DNA from: Cinclus cinclus
Taxonomy: Eukaryota; Chordata; Aves; Passeriformes; Cinclidae
NCBI RefSeq assembly: GCF_963662255.1
Contig: NC_085052.1
Location: 15,227,151 to 15,291,150, forward strand
DNA: 64,000 nt
Direction: 5' to 3'
In this document: piece after piece, positions 1 to 10,600 of the stretch
Layout: each line of letters starts with the position of its first letter
Numbering within the stretch: the stretch's first letter is position 1
The notes under the pieces: model-generated
What the model was told of the DNA's origin: nothing
Seen by the model: the letters and a program-made list of their open reading frames with translations, nothing else
Database searches by the model: none
Position numbers and translations under genes: made by a program

Positions 1-598
1 AGAGCTCACATTTTACTAAAGTGCTACGATGGATACATCTGTGCTGTTTAAGTGACTGGAAGTCATTAGCTGAGAAGCTGCACATCTCGCAAGGATACAA
101 AGGCAACTCACCATAGTGTAACAGCTGAAAATGTTTCTGTAGGTCATTTGGGCTGTATCTAATGTTATCCTTGCACTTTGTACAGGTGAAATTCAGTATC
201 TTTGCTGCAGCTTTCAAACCTTTTTCAAATTGCACTTCTGGTTTAATTTGCAAGTGGCTTCCTTCTGAACAATTGAGATTGCTTCTGCTTATTTTCTCTA
301 GACCTAAGGACTTCCTTGCAGTTTGCTGCTTACACTGAAACAGTTTTCTAAACCTATCAACTTCATGTTTCATTAATACTTCATTTGGAATGTTCACCTT
401 GGGCAATTCAATTTTCACGTTTTTCAGTCCATAAGTGAGATTAATATCTAAAATTGCTGGTTGAATCGTCATAGTTAAAGGATCACTCACCAGTTCTTTT
501 TTCAAAGTAATGTCTGTAGCAAAATTCTTCATAGCATTGTGTTTTAAGAAACTGATTTGCTCTGTGTCACAAAAAAAGTGTTCCTGTTCAGATGACAT
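1..598 (-). CDS. ZNF518A: ZNF518A, N-terminal part (C2H2 zinc-finger protein), partial
   Basis: This is the first coding exon of a nuclear zinc-finger protein, read on the minus strand from the ATG at 598-596 and still open at the window edge (199 codons visible). The segments [20 protein letters not shown] and [10 protein letters not shown] match the conserved N-terminus of vertebrate ZNF518A as I know it. Two zinc fingers are visible. The first, about residues 139-161, is C-x2-C-x13-H-x4-H. The second, about residues 170-190, begins [13 protein letters not shown] and is a canonical C-x2-C-x12-H-x3-H. A third finger starts with VKC at the edge. ZNF518 proteins are chromatin-associated transcriptional regulators; the molecular role of ZNF518A is poorly defined. 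The start is chosen because the upstream sequence is untranslated leader down to a splice acceptor at 718-720. Its neighbour CCNJ fits known synteny. The paralogue ZNF518B is the main alternative, but synteny favours A. Confidence 0.88.
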   Translation of the reverse strand, partial: MSSEQEHFFCDTEQISFLKHNAMKNFATDITLKKELVSDPLTMTIQPAILDINLTYGLKNVKIELPKVNIPNEVLMKHEVDRFRKLFQCKQQTARKSLGLEKISRSNLNCSEGSHLQIKPEVQFEKGLKAAAKILNFTCTKCKDNIRYSPNDLQKHFQLLHYGELPLYPCEMCSFSANDFQSLKQHRCIHRSTLVKCEL

Positions 599-717
599 GA
601 TTTTAGGTTTTACTTTTCTTTATGTGAATTCTTGAGATTTAGTTTCAGTTCCAGCAGCAAATGAGACAACTGTGCTGAGTTATTCTCAAAGCTCTACAGC
701 TTCCCCATTTCATTCTC
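599..717 (-). other. ZNF518A: ZNF518A 5'UTR segment of the first coding exon, with splice acceptor
   Basis: On the minus strand the sequence before the ATG runs back to a pyrimidine-rich stretch ending TTAATTTCAG at 718-720, followed by GAGAATGAAATG. This is a good acceptor, so coding starts 119 bases into this exon and at least one untranslated exon must lie further right. Confidence 0.6.
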
Positions 718-3700
718 CTGAAATTAAGAAATAAGCAAAGCAAATAATTACTTTTAAAACTAATGCAATTAGAACACCTATTACAATTCACTAAAAAATA
801 TACACCAATCTTTGAAGATGTTAATTTTTATAGTACTACTTGAGGGCTGAAAAAAAAAAAAAAAAAAAAAACTGATGAGGCCAAAAAAAAAAGATACTAC
901 ACTGTAACCATTGTTTGTGTTGGGGGCGTCTGTTGGTTTATTGTTTGTGGTTTTTTTTCAAAAAATATATATATAAAACTTAAAAATATGTTTTAAAGAA
1001 CATCTACTGAAACATACATGTCATCAAATTTTGTGTTTCTCCCACCCTGTAAGCATAAAGAAATCCAAAAACCTACTTTTAAGTGAAGCCTGTGTTTATT
1101 GCTCATTTGAGATTTCACACAAATAAAAACACTCCTTTGTGACATGGATCACTAATTGAACCTAACTGAAGTACTGAAAAGTCAAAATCTACAGAATTTG
1201 ATATTTTTATTACTCAAGTGTGCTACTCTATCAGTAAGTATTGGACTTAAAAAGGAAAGAAGTAAAATCAGAATCTGATAAAAGATCTACTTCAGTAATA
1301 AGAGACTTGACCCTTTACCAACACCAAAAAAAAAAAAAAAATCACACTGACCTACAATGAATTTTCACATGCCTACCTTTAGCACCACACATGTCTGAAG
1401 CAGTCAACAGTTCTCAGGTTTCTCATTGCATGTTCCTGGGTACATGTTAATATTTTCAGTGCATGACTGACAACAGTACCCCTCTATGGATTAAAAGGCT
1501 CAAACAGTTATGGTCAGCATCACTGTCTCGCTACAGATTCCATGTCAGTGTTTCCATAACAGGCTGCATCAACAATTTATAGCAGCTCAAGCCTATGTTT
1601 GAACAAGAATAGAATCCTGCACACAATGTCAACACAGAATCAGCAGAATTGGAACAGCAGCAAAATTAACTTCAATGCTGAAAAATCAACACTGGTAAGG
1701 AAGCACTGTTTCTTCATTAGTAAAACACTTTTTACTACAAAACTCTTCCATAGTGCAAGTCACAAAGTTACTTTCTTCTTTCCTAACAAAACTTAGTAAA
1801 TTGTAAGCTGAAATGTGATTAGTCATTTTCTCTTCCCCTACTCTCCTCTCCTGCTCACCCTGAAGCAACACAGACTTGGAACTCTTTAGATCATCTTATC
1901 TACTCACATTCAAACTGAAAAAATGATCACATCCTCTCCCTCACTGTGGCTAAATGCAAGGGCTGCTTCTAGATCTCCAAGCCATCATAAGCATTTAGCC
2001 CTAAGGTCTTTCAAATATTTTCCCACAGTCCTGGGAGAAGTAGCATCTAGCATTAGACATGCAAATACCTGGCAAAGAAAATGGAGACTGAAAAATTTGC
2101 AAGTTCATATTCTTGTATCATGTAGCAAGAAAAGCAAAACACTTTAAGCACCTTTTAATGAATTCCTTTGGAGAATTTACTAGCACTTCTGCACAGTTCT
2201 TGAAAATAATAAACCTAACAGACTTCGGCACTACACACAGACTCTAATATCCAGTTAATTCACTTAACAGTGCTCTCCAGACATGAGACCTGCAAGGCTT
2301 CAACCATATAACTGACATCCAAAAAACCACCCCCCCACCAAAAAAAAAAAAAAACCAAACCACAGAGGCATACACTCCCTCCTCAGAATCTCTCCAAATG
2401 GAAACACTTTGGGTACAGGATTTTTCTTTTAGTTCACAGACAAATTCCCCATCTTCCACACAAAAGATTAATGCGTGGGATATTACCCTACTTTGAGCCT
2501 TGAGAACAACTCATGTGCATTTACATTCCATTTCCACCAACAGTATAGTGCATTAAAATGCATTCTCTTGCCAATGGTATACCCCTTATTTGACTAGAAG
2601 CAAGCTGAAGTTCCACATAAAGAATAAGCAAGCAAGAATGACTTGGATTTGTTTGCTTGAACGACATTTTTAATGCACAAGTGCACCTCAAAGACTACAG
2701 GTTGCATGATGCAATACATCATCCTGATGGTAGCTGCCCATCCTTCAGATTAAAAGGTTGTACTGCCAGACACTGAAACCTGAAATATGTTTACAATTAA
2801 AGCCATAGAAATCAGAAGTGGAAAAAGTAAGTACTGCAGAGAACAAGGCTCAGGCTTTCAATACCAAGCCAGTGTGGTCCTCAACTGGGCAAGATTTACA
2901 TTTGGCAGAGAGTCCCCATTCAAGATTTCCTTTAATTAATTAACCTAATAACTTAAAACTTAACTTTGTTATTTTTGGGTAGCATGCAACTATCAACAAG
3001 CTCCTGTAGCATAACAAATAAAAATATTTACTTGAAACAACCATTAAAAAAAGGGTAGGTTTGTTTGTTTTGTTTTTTTTTTTAAATTCCAGGGATCTTT
3101 AAATGTACACTTTCAAAAAAGTCTGACTTACACATTAAGAAAATACTTGACTTCAGTTCTTCAACAGCTGGGTTTTTTCCACACGCACAGAAGAGGTAAA
3201 TATGCGAGACTCAGAAAAGGCCACAGTCAGGAGAAATACTAAAAAATGTTCTGGAAACAAAAGGAAAAATATTTTAAATGGTGTAAATACAAGCATAACT
3301 GAAAGAATAAGCTGAAAAGCACAAATCCCTCATAAATTTACATTATGTGATTTTTTTAATACATTGAAGACAAAAATATATACCAACTTTTCTCCCAACG
3401 AACACCATGAAATGTAATACCAATACTGGATATATACACAATATAACGATATCTATTATACCTTAGCTTTGCCACTACATCTCAGGCATTCATAACTGGG
3501 AGGCATAAACACATGATAACTTAAGAACAGCACAGAATCAAGTGACTGGTATCTCTGTCCATCGAATTTTAACTTGAACTCAAAAGGCACTTATCTTTTC
3601 TCAACCGAAAATGTTAATGGCAAAGACCTAATTATTATTTCTGTAGTTGTGCAAAAGCCTGGGAAGGAGGCAGAATATTACATTCACAGTATCTGAAACA

Positions 3701-4994
3701 AGTAAATTTAAATGCAGATATAATGAGTACAAACACTGAAAATACATAAGCAAGTGCCACAGTTAACTCTCACTCAAAAAATCCTCAAACCACTAAGAAC
3801 AGGCGTAAGTAACCACTTGAGCCTCTCAGCAACAATTTTCTTCCCCTAAAAATGCTGCAATACATCCACATTTGTTTAAAGAAAGTACAGAGAGAAAGTT
3901 TTAGCTATATACTTTGATCTAACGAGAAATTACAGGTAGGAGTTCGACAGTGCTCGATTAGGTAACTTCTACAGCTTTTACATTTTTAACTACATTCAAA
4001 ATAGGCATCCCACCAGGCAGTATCTTCAAGAGTTCTGAAAAAATGTAGACTCATTTTAATTTTATTAAATAAATAAATGAAATTATACTGAAGTTTAACC
4101 CACGTCCAGTCGCATTCTATGCGCCTGCAAATTTAGAGCGGTGCCTTAATCTCTCCCAAGACCTGGATACATCCAGGAACTTCAAAAACTAGATCCTAAG
4201 AATCCCATAAAGCTTGAGCAGTCCGATACAACCTGACCAGCACAACGGTGCTTTAGGAAAAATAGAATGAAAAAAATATCACCGACGCACCCTCAGAGTT
4301 CACACACACAGACCGCCCGTGCCACAGGGCGAGCCTGCATTTACAAACTCAGCAGCTGAACGCGGCAGCGACACGCGGCCAGCGCCAGCCCACCTGCGGG
4401 CTGACACTGCCTCCGTCCGCCCGGGACTGCCGGGGGACAGCGGGGCCGCGGCCGCGAACCGGCCAGGGGCTGCGGCGGCCGGCAAGCGCCGGGACAAAGC
4501 GCGGGGCGGCCGACGAGGCGGCGGCAGCTCGGGAGCTCCGGCTGACCGCGGGCACAGCGGCGGGCACTGGAGACATCGGGGCAGGCGCGAGCGAGGCGCG
4601 TTCCTCCCCGGCTCCTCCTCGGGAGCCCGCGGCGGCCCCGCCCCCGCCCTCCCGGGGCACCCGCACTGCCCCGCGGCGGCGGCGGCGACTCCCGGCGCCC
4701 GCCCCGGCGGAGGGATACGGTCCCGCGGCCGGCGCGGCGGAAGGCGAGGCCGTTTCTGTCCGGTCCCGCCGCCCCGGGCGCGCCCCGCGGTCCCGCCCGC
4801 CCCCAGCCCCGGCTGCCCCGCGAGCCTCCCGCGGCCGGCGGCTGCGGACTACTTAACGTCTCACCCTCACCACGGGGCACCGTCCCGCCTCGCCGCGGCC
4901 GCTCGCGCGCCCTGCCCGCTCCGCTGCGAGCCGCGCCGGGCCGTCCTTCCCGCAGCGCGCGACGCCTCCCCGCTCCCCGCCCCCGCGGAGTTAC
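718..4994 (-). other. ZNF518A: Probable 5'UTR intron of ZNF518A
   Basis: This is AT-rich sequence between the acceptor at 718-720 and a donor (CCCGAG then GTAACT, minus strand) whose first intron base is 4994. It contains only simple A/T runs (for example 850-870, 1325-1341 and 2340-2354) and short chance ORFs. Additional untranslated exons could be present, but I see no convincing pair of splice sites. Confidence 0.45.
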
Positions 4995-5310
4995 CTCGGG
5001 TACCGCCACCGCCGGACGAGGCGCCGCCGGCCGCCATCAGTTTCCATCCGGGGACTGGAGAGTGCGAGCCCGGCCGAGGGGCGGCCGCGGCGGAGGGATA
5101 CGCGTTCACCTGAGGGATGGGCGGACGGCGGCCGACGAGGCCCAATAGGGGGAGGGGGCGGGGCGGTGCCGGCAGGTCCGGCTGCCTCCGTCCTCCTCAC
5201 CCTTCTCCTGATCGTGATTCTCCTCCTTTCGTGTGGGCCTTGGGCACATGGCACGGCCAGGGGAGCGGCCCGGCCGCTCGGCTCGTCCTTACCTTTAGTG
5301 GCTGTGCGCT
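4300..5310 (-). promoter_or_regulatory. ZNF518A: CpG island, likely ZNF518A promoter and first exon
   Basis: This is about 1 kb of very CpG-dense, GC-rich sequence in an AT-rich setting. A CCAAT motif lies at about 5140 and a GGGGCGGGGC Sp1-type GC box at about 5156-5165. Two minus-strand donors are visible: GAG|GTAACT (exon ends at 4995) and CAG|GTGAAC (exon ends at 5110). A leader ending at 4995 would hold short upstream ORFs starting at 5047 and 5036. The island also gives long open frames on both strands (up to 264 codons), which I attribute to base composition. No TATA box is evident. Plus-strand initiation from the island cannot be excluded. Confidence 0.65.
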
Positions 5311-6180
5311 TCCCTGTGCCCTAGGGGGTTTTTGGGCCAATGGCCGCCAATGGCAGTGGCAGGGAGAGCTGCTGCCCCTCACAGAACACTCCTAAGCCAA
5401 GGCCTGGCCCGCGATGTTTGTACCGCTCTCCAGTCGCGGGTTCGCTGACCTGCACAGACACAACTGTAGGCACAACGTAGAAAGGGCTGGCTGTAGGAGA
5501 TGTCAGCAGTTAAAGCGTACAGGAAAATACGTGTACATTCGATCAGTTAATTTGATTTAACATGATCAAAATAACGCAAAAAAAAAAATCAAAGTTGATA
5601 ATGTTTCCAAAGTGCTTTGTCTCGTTAGAGATACAGTATCGTTTCTGCTTGGGAGCGGCAGCAACGGTGCATGCTCTTCATGTTGTAATGCACATGGAAG
5701 GCCCCCAGAGTAAGGTCTGAAAGAGTGTGAGGTGGGAGTGAGAGGTAGGAAACTGAGTTGCTCCATGGCCAGGAAAGGGCGAATGCCCATGACAGAAATA
5801 GACTGTAAAGATGAATTGTGAATGAAGTTGTCATTAAAAAGGAAATCCTTTCTCCACTCAGGAAACTGATCAAAAATCAAAAGCAAAGAGGAGAAACTTA
5901 AGCTTTTTCCTTTGGGAAACCTAAGGTGAACAATTTAGCCCAGCAATTCAGCTACACTTTTCTCCACAATCTTGCTACATCTTAATAGTTGCAACAAAGT
6001 TTAGTCAGTGTAGCATTTGCTCACTATTAGATGCGAGAACAAGGAGTGTTGACGTCTCTCCAGTGTGCGTGCATATACCAAGGGTACATTAAGCATGAAC
6101 ATTTTTTTTAATTTCTTGTTCTGATTAATGTTCAAAATAACCAAAAAGAATCTTAAAAGACACAACTTGACTACTTATTT
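5311..6180. other. Intergenic, nothing recognised
   Basis: GC content falls off away from the CpG island. The minus-strand open frame at 5566-5886 (106 codons) has no domain or signal I recognise and ends in an A/T-rich run, so I treat it as chance. Confidence 0.5.
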
Positions 6181-6562
6181 GTGAAAGCACCTAAGGCGGA
6201 AACCCAAGATAAGCTTAGACTCCCCTCTATAAGCCAGACAGGCAAAAACCACTATAAAAACCATGCCCGCAGAACAGAGTACCTCTTAAGACCACAAATT
6301 CCCTCAAAGGATTTTAGCCCTGAGTAGCCAGGGGTTCTTATAGTCTTCGATCTGTCCACATTGGTGCGTTTTTCCATCCCCCCTGTGATTGGTTCCTTCC
6401 TCGCCTACCGATTGGTTCATGACACTGTTCATTCTGGGCCAATCATTTTCAAATCCGTCACCCCCATTGGTCAGCGCATGGTCCAATCATGATGCAGTCC
6501 GTTGTGCTCGCCTTATGGCATAATTAGTCTGGAAAGTTCTTTCCTTCTCTGTCCATCAAGCA
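6181..6562 (-). other. CCAAT-dense segment, possibly an LTR promoter remnant
   Basis: Six CCAAT boxes fall in 128 bp: ATTGG at 6360, 6388, 6411 and 6466, and CCAAT at 6439 and 6483. On the minus strand a TATAAG at 6342-6337 follows them, an arrangement resembling an LTR U3 promoter. The plus strand carries TATAAAAA at 6253-6260, upstream of the boxes. I cannot define LTR ends or a target duplication, so the mobile-element origin is inference. Confidence 0.35.
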
Positions 6563-6570
6563 CCAACCCG

Positions 6571-6995
6571 GCAACACCCACAGCTTGTCAACACCCACAG
6601 CTTGTCAACACCGAACACCCACAGCTTGTTAACACCCACAGCTTGTTAACACCCACAGCTTGTTAACACCCACAGCTTGTTAACACCCACAGCTTGTCAA
6701 CACCGAACACCCACAGCTTGTTAACACCCACAGCTTGTTAACACCCACAGCTTGTTAACACCCACAGCTTGTCAACACCGAACACCCACAGCTTGTTAAC
6801 ACCCACAGCTTGTCAACACCGAACACCCACAGCTTGTTAACACCCACAGCTGGTCAACGCCCAACACCCACAGCTTGTTAACACCCACAGCTTGTTAACA
6901 CCCACAGCTTGTTAACACCCACAGCTTGTCAACACCCACAATTTGTTAACACCCACAGCTTGTTAACACCCACCAGTTGTCAACACCCACAACTC
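6571..6995. repeat. Minisatellite, 17-bp unit with a 24-bp variant, 23 units
   Basis: There are 23 contiguous units. Most are 17 bp, of the form GTTAACACCCACAGCTT or with GTCAAC at the start. Units 3, 8, 12, 14 and 16 are 24 bp because of an inserted 7-bp piece (ACCGAAC-type). Most 17-bp units carry a GTTAAC palindrome. Units decay at the right end (ACAATTT, CCAGTT, ACAACTC). No reading frame or RNA feature explains the array. Confidence 0.95.
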
Positions 6996-7177
6996 ATCAG
7001 TCATAACCTTCTTTCCCCCACTTACCCACAACAAATGAATAACAATTTGTAACTTCAACGATTAATTGACTCTTTACATAACTTATTAATAACACCACAA
7101 TCAATTAATATATTACAATTCTCAACAGCCTTTAACTCCGCCCTCGAACTTTTTCTTATTTATAACAATTGACATCA
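6996..7177. other. AT-rich spacer between minisatellite and LTR
   Basis: This stretch is low in GC, with repeated AATTAAT and TTAATAA words. No gene, splice signal or repeat family is recognised. Confidence 0.5.
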
Positions 7178-7181
7178 CTTA

Positions 7182-7676
7182 TGAGAGGAATGTCAGATTT
7201 GTCTTTACAAATAGCCGTGGATCTGCTGGTAGATAGGACTAGCACTGAGAGATAAAAGAAACAATGGGGTGGATTCCACCGATTGATGAATGGAAGAAGA
7301 TACTTGCCTTTACAAACTGTAGGTTTGCTGATAAACGAAACTGGATATTGAAAGACAAAAGAAGCAATGGGGAAAAACTATGAATTCTATAAGAATTAAA
7401 AATTCAAAGGGAGGGTTATACATTAGAGGGGAATCTTAGGTATCAGCTGTTCTAGGAAGTCTGTGCCTCTCAAGTGCCTCACCCAGTGGGGAAGAAGAGA
7501 GGGAAATGCAGGTGTGAAAATAGGATAAAAAGGAGGAGGCTGCATCCTCCAAAAAATTGAGAGATCCCACGGGAATGCCCCATGGCCTCTCCCTTTATTT
7601 GAATAAAGCAAAAAGGACTCCTCTGTCTCCTTTTTGGACATAAACCTCTGGTGTTTGTGGATTAACTTTCCTGACA
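7182..7676 (+). mobile_element. Solo LTR of an endogenous retrovirus
   Basis: This 495-bp element begins TGAGAGGAATGTCAG and ends TTTCCTGACA, that is TG...CA ends, with TGTCAG/CTGACA as an inverted match near the termini. It is flanked by CTTA at 7178-7181 and CTTA at 7677-7680, consistent with a 4-bp target-site duplication. A TATA-like ATAAAAAG lies near 7525 and AATAAA at 7602-7607, followed by a T-rich stretch, giving a U3-R-U5 order on the plus strand. No gag, pol or env frame or second LTR is present, so it is a solo LTR. The 4-bp duplication suggests a gammaretrovirus-like (ERV1) origin, which is inference. The 84-codon minus-strand frame inside it is a shadow. Confidence 0.7.
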
Positions 7677-7680
7677 CTTA

Positions 7681-10600
7681 TTTCCCTTGTGTCCTAGACT
7701 GTAGAAGAACATTAATAGTAATAACATTTTGGGGTGGATTCCTTGGCCCTAAAAAATATCTTCAAGGAAAGAATTATATAATTGATGGTTCTACTGCACC
7801 CAAATGAATCGATCTGTGCCAAAAGCAAGCAGAAGAGTCTATTCTTCTGGTTTCTAATTCACTATATTTTTCTAAGGAGAAAGGGGGGAATTGTACAAAT
7901 CCTGTGTTTTAGAGGCTCTGAAAACTTAACTACAACTGAAGAGAAAGAAAGAAAAACTGGATAGTTCTGACTGAAACCCTAAAGTCAGAAAAAATAACAG
8001 AAAAGAGTGATCCATGAAAATCATTAGTCTAACGAGCAGCTAGAGTATCAAATTGGTGTTAGAATGCCAGTATTCCTAATGTGAAATTTAAATGTACATC
8101 ATATTGTCAACTATTAATCCCAACGAATTTACATGTAAGATGGGAACAAATATTTTATCTGTATTTTATTACTTTGTAATTGAAATTTAGAACACGCATG
8201 AGTGCCAAGCACAAGGCAGAAATAATCCCATATGGAATAACACCAACAGGAGATGAGAAAGGAAGAAGAAAGGCTAACGCCTAATTTATCATATCCATTG
8301 AGATTCTTCATTGATCAAGGAATCAAAAAAGATTACATCAAAACACACCATTTAATAAAATTATACTGGGATTAGGATCTGTGTAGGAATATATGGGGGA
8401 AAAAAAGGTGGTAGTCCAATGCAAATCCACAGCAATTGGCAATCCCATCCAAAATGTTGACATTGTATAGTAGCTTCTCCCAAAATATGTGAAAGAGCCC
8501 ATTAGTCATGAAAATAAGCATCTGCAAAAATGCTCCCAAAAATTTCTTATCAATAACAATAGTCTACAATCTTTCCATGTGCAGAAATACCAGGATCCCC
8601 TTATAAAACATAAGAGGCTGTCTTACCACTGAAGAGAGGACCAAAGACAAAAAAAATGCCTTTTTACCAGGTTCAGGGCAGAAACTAAACTGAAAGCCAT
8701 CAAGGAAATCCAAGGAAGACCAAACTCTTCCCAAGGAGTCCAGAAATCATCCTGATGCTGGCAGTTGACCTCACGTGGCATGAACTGTGACATGATATCC
8801 ACGTAATATTCTAATCCTTCACTCTTTTTCAGAAGCTAAATTGAATTAGGTTCACTTTTCTTTGGGACATCCTGTGAAAATTATATTCAACTGCAAGACA
8901 GTTTGTTTTCTGTAAAACACTATATTCCACAATAGTTTTTACTTTTCACCAAAAAAAAATTTGCTCTGACACCTGCAGTCAAGTTTTGGGTTTGGTGGGT
9001 TTTGGGTTTCTTAGTTTTTCTTTTGTGGGGTTTTTCTGCTGAGCGTTGGCTATTTTGTCCAAAAATATATGTAAGCTCTGTAGTATTGTGAAAGCTTTCA
9101 GGGTGTTTGTATGTCCGGTGTGCATTACAACACATTGCTCTGTGCATCTGAACTAGAAACAATGGCAGGGCTTCCCACCACGTCTCATTAGCATTAGTCT
9201 GTTATAAATTGATAGGGCAATTAGGTGCAAGTAAGTAGCCTTCATAATGTGACTTTTATTATTGTTGCTATTAGTTCTACATTTGTGATGTTTTAAAATT
9301 GAAAATTTACTGGTTTCCCATAGTATATGGGTGTTTCACAAACAGCAGTACTACATCCCTGATTTTCTTTAGATATACAACTTATTTATGGGTAGCAGGA
9401 TGGTTTGGAAGAATTTATTTCATAGTCTGCTGCACTACCAGAAATCATTTCTATCTGAAATTATTTCACACCAAATAATTTGGACTGATGGATATATTCC
9501 CTTAGAAACCCTGAAGGGAAAAAATTGTGTTTTCAAAAGTATATGCTAAGGCAAACACCAGCCATGAATAACCAAATGATTGTATGAACTAATTTTCTAA
9601 GTAAAACCACTTATTTTTAAAGTGAAGTTGCTCATGCATTTGCCTGAAATCATCACTAAATTCAGTCACAAACAGGAAAGAGCTTCTTCCTCAGTTAGAA
9701 ATAATAAAGCGTTGCTGCTAGTATGTTCCATATTTGAGATACAAAAAGGTGGAAATACCTGGCTTAAGGTGAAAACATTTTTTCAGTTAGATTTTCACAT
9801 TTGCAATTATTCAGTGTTGGTATGTGTGATAGCCAAATTACAAAAAGTTTTTTGATCGATGGCAATTTTTATCTTGTTTCTCTCACATTTTTTGTTCAAT
9901 CTAACCTGAATTTAAACTAAAAAAGCTTACAAAATTTATACACTAAATCAAGATATTAATGTATTCTATGTTTTTTTAGTGTTTCTATGACTTTGGTCTG
10001 TAAGTACATTAGAATTGACAGTAAACAGCTCTTTCATTCAACCCATAAATACTGTAAAAAATTGCTGTTCCATATGCCTTCTTCTATTCTTTTGCTTAAA
10101 ATATCACTTTTAAGTAAAAAATTACATCTCAGACATAATCATGCAACTACCTCAGTCTTTATTGCACTAAAACTCCTAGCTGTGATCTTACTGGCTTTGC
10201 TACTGGTAATTTTGTTCAATATTCTTTTCTATAGACAATTTTGAGACAACTCGACAGTCTGTCACACATATTTCATAAAGAAGAATTGGAATGCAGAAAC
10301 CACCACAAGTCTGTTCTTACAGATGCAAATTAATTTTGTTTTGTCTCCAGTGGTTTGAAATTCTGAATGCTCATCTATTGGCTGTACAAATTTTCTGGAA
10401 GAGTTCCTGTTTCTGAGAGTTTTACAATGTGAACTAAATCATTCCATAATTATAGCAGATAAAATTCTGAAACACTTTGTGGCTTTTAATGATGGTAAAT
10501 AAAACTTATTCTCATACATTTTTCTATGTCATTATTCATAAATATATTAAATATATACTTTATAAAACAATTAATTGATATTTCTTTCTTGGCTTGTATG

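Noticed and set aside
4319..5113. 264-codon plus-strand frame and overlapping minus frames in the left CpG island
   Set aside because: Ala/Arg/Gly/Pro-rich composition in several frames at once, expected from GC-rich sequence. It starts at a GTG and has no domain.
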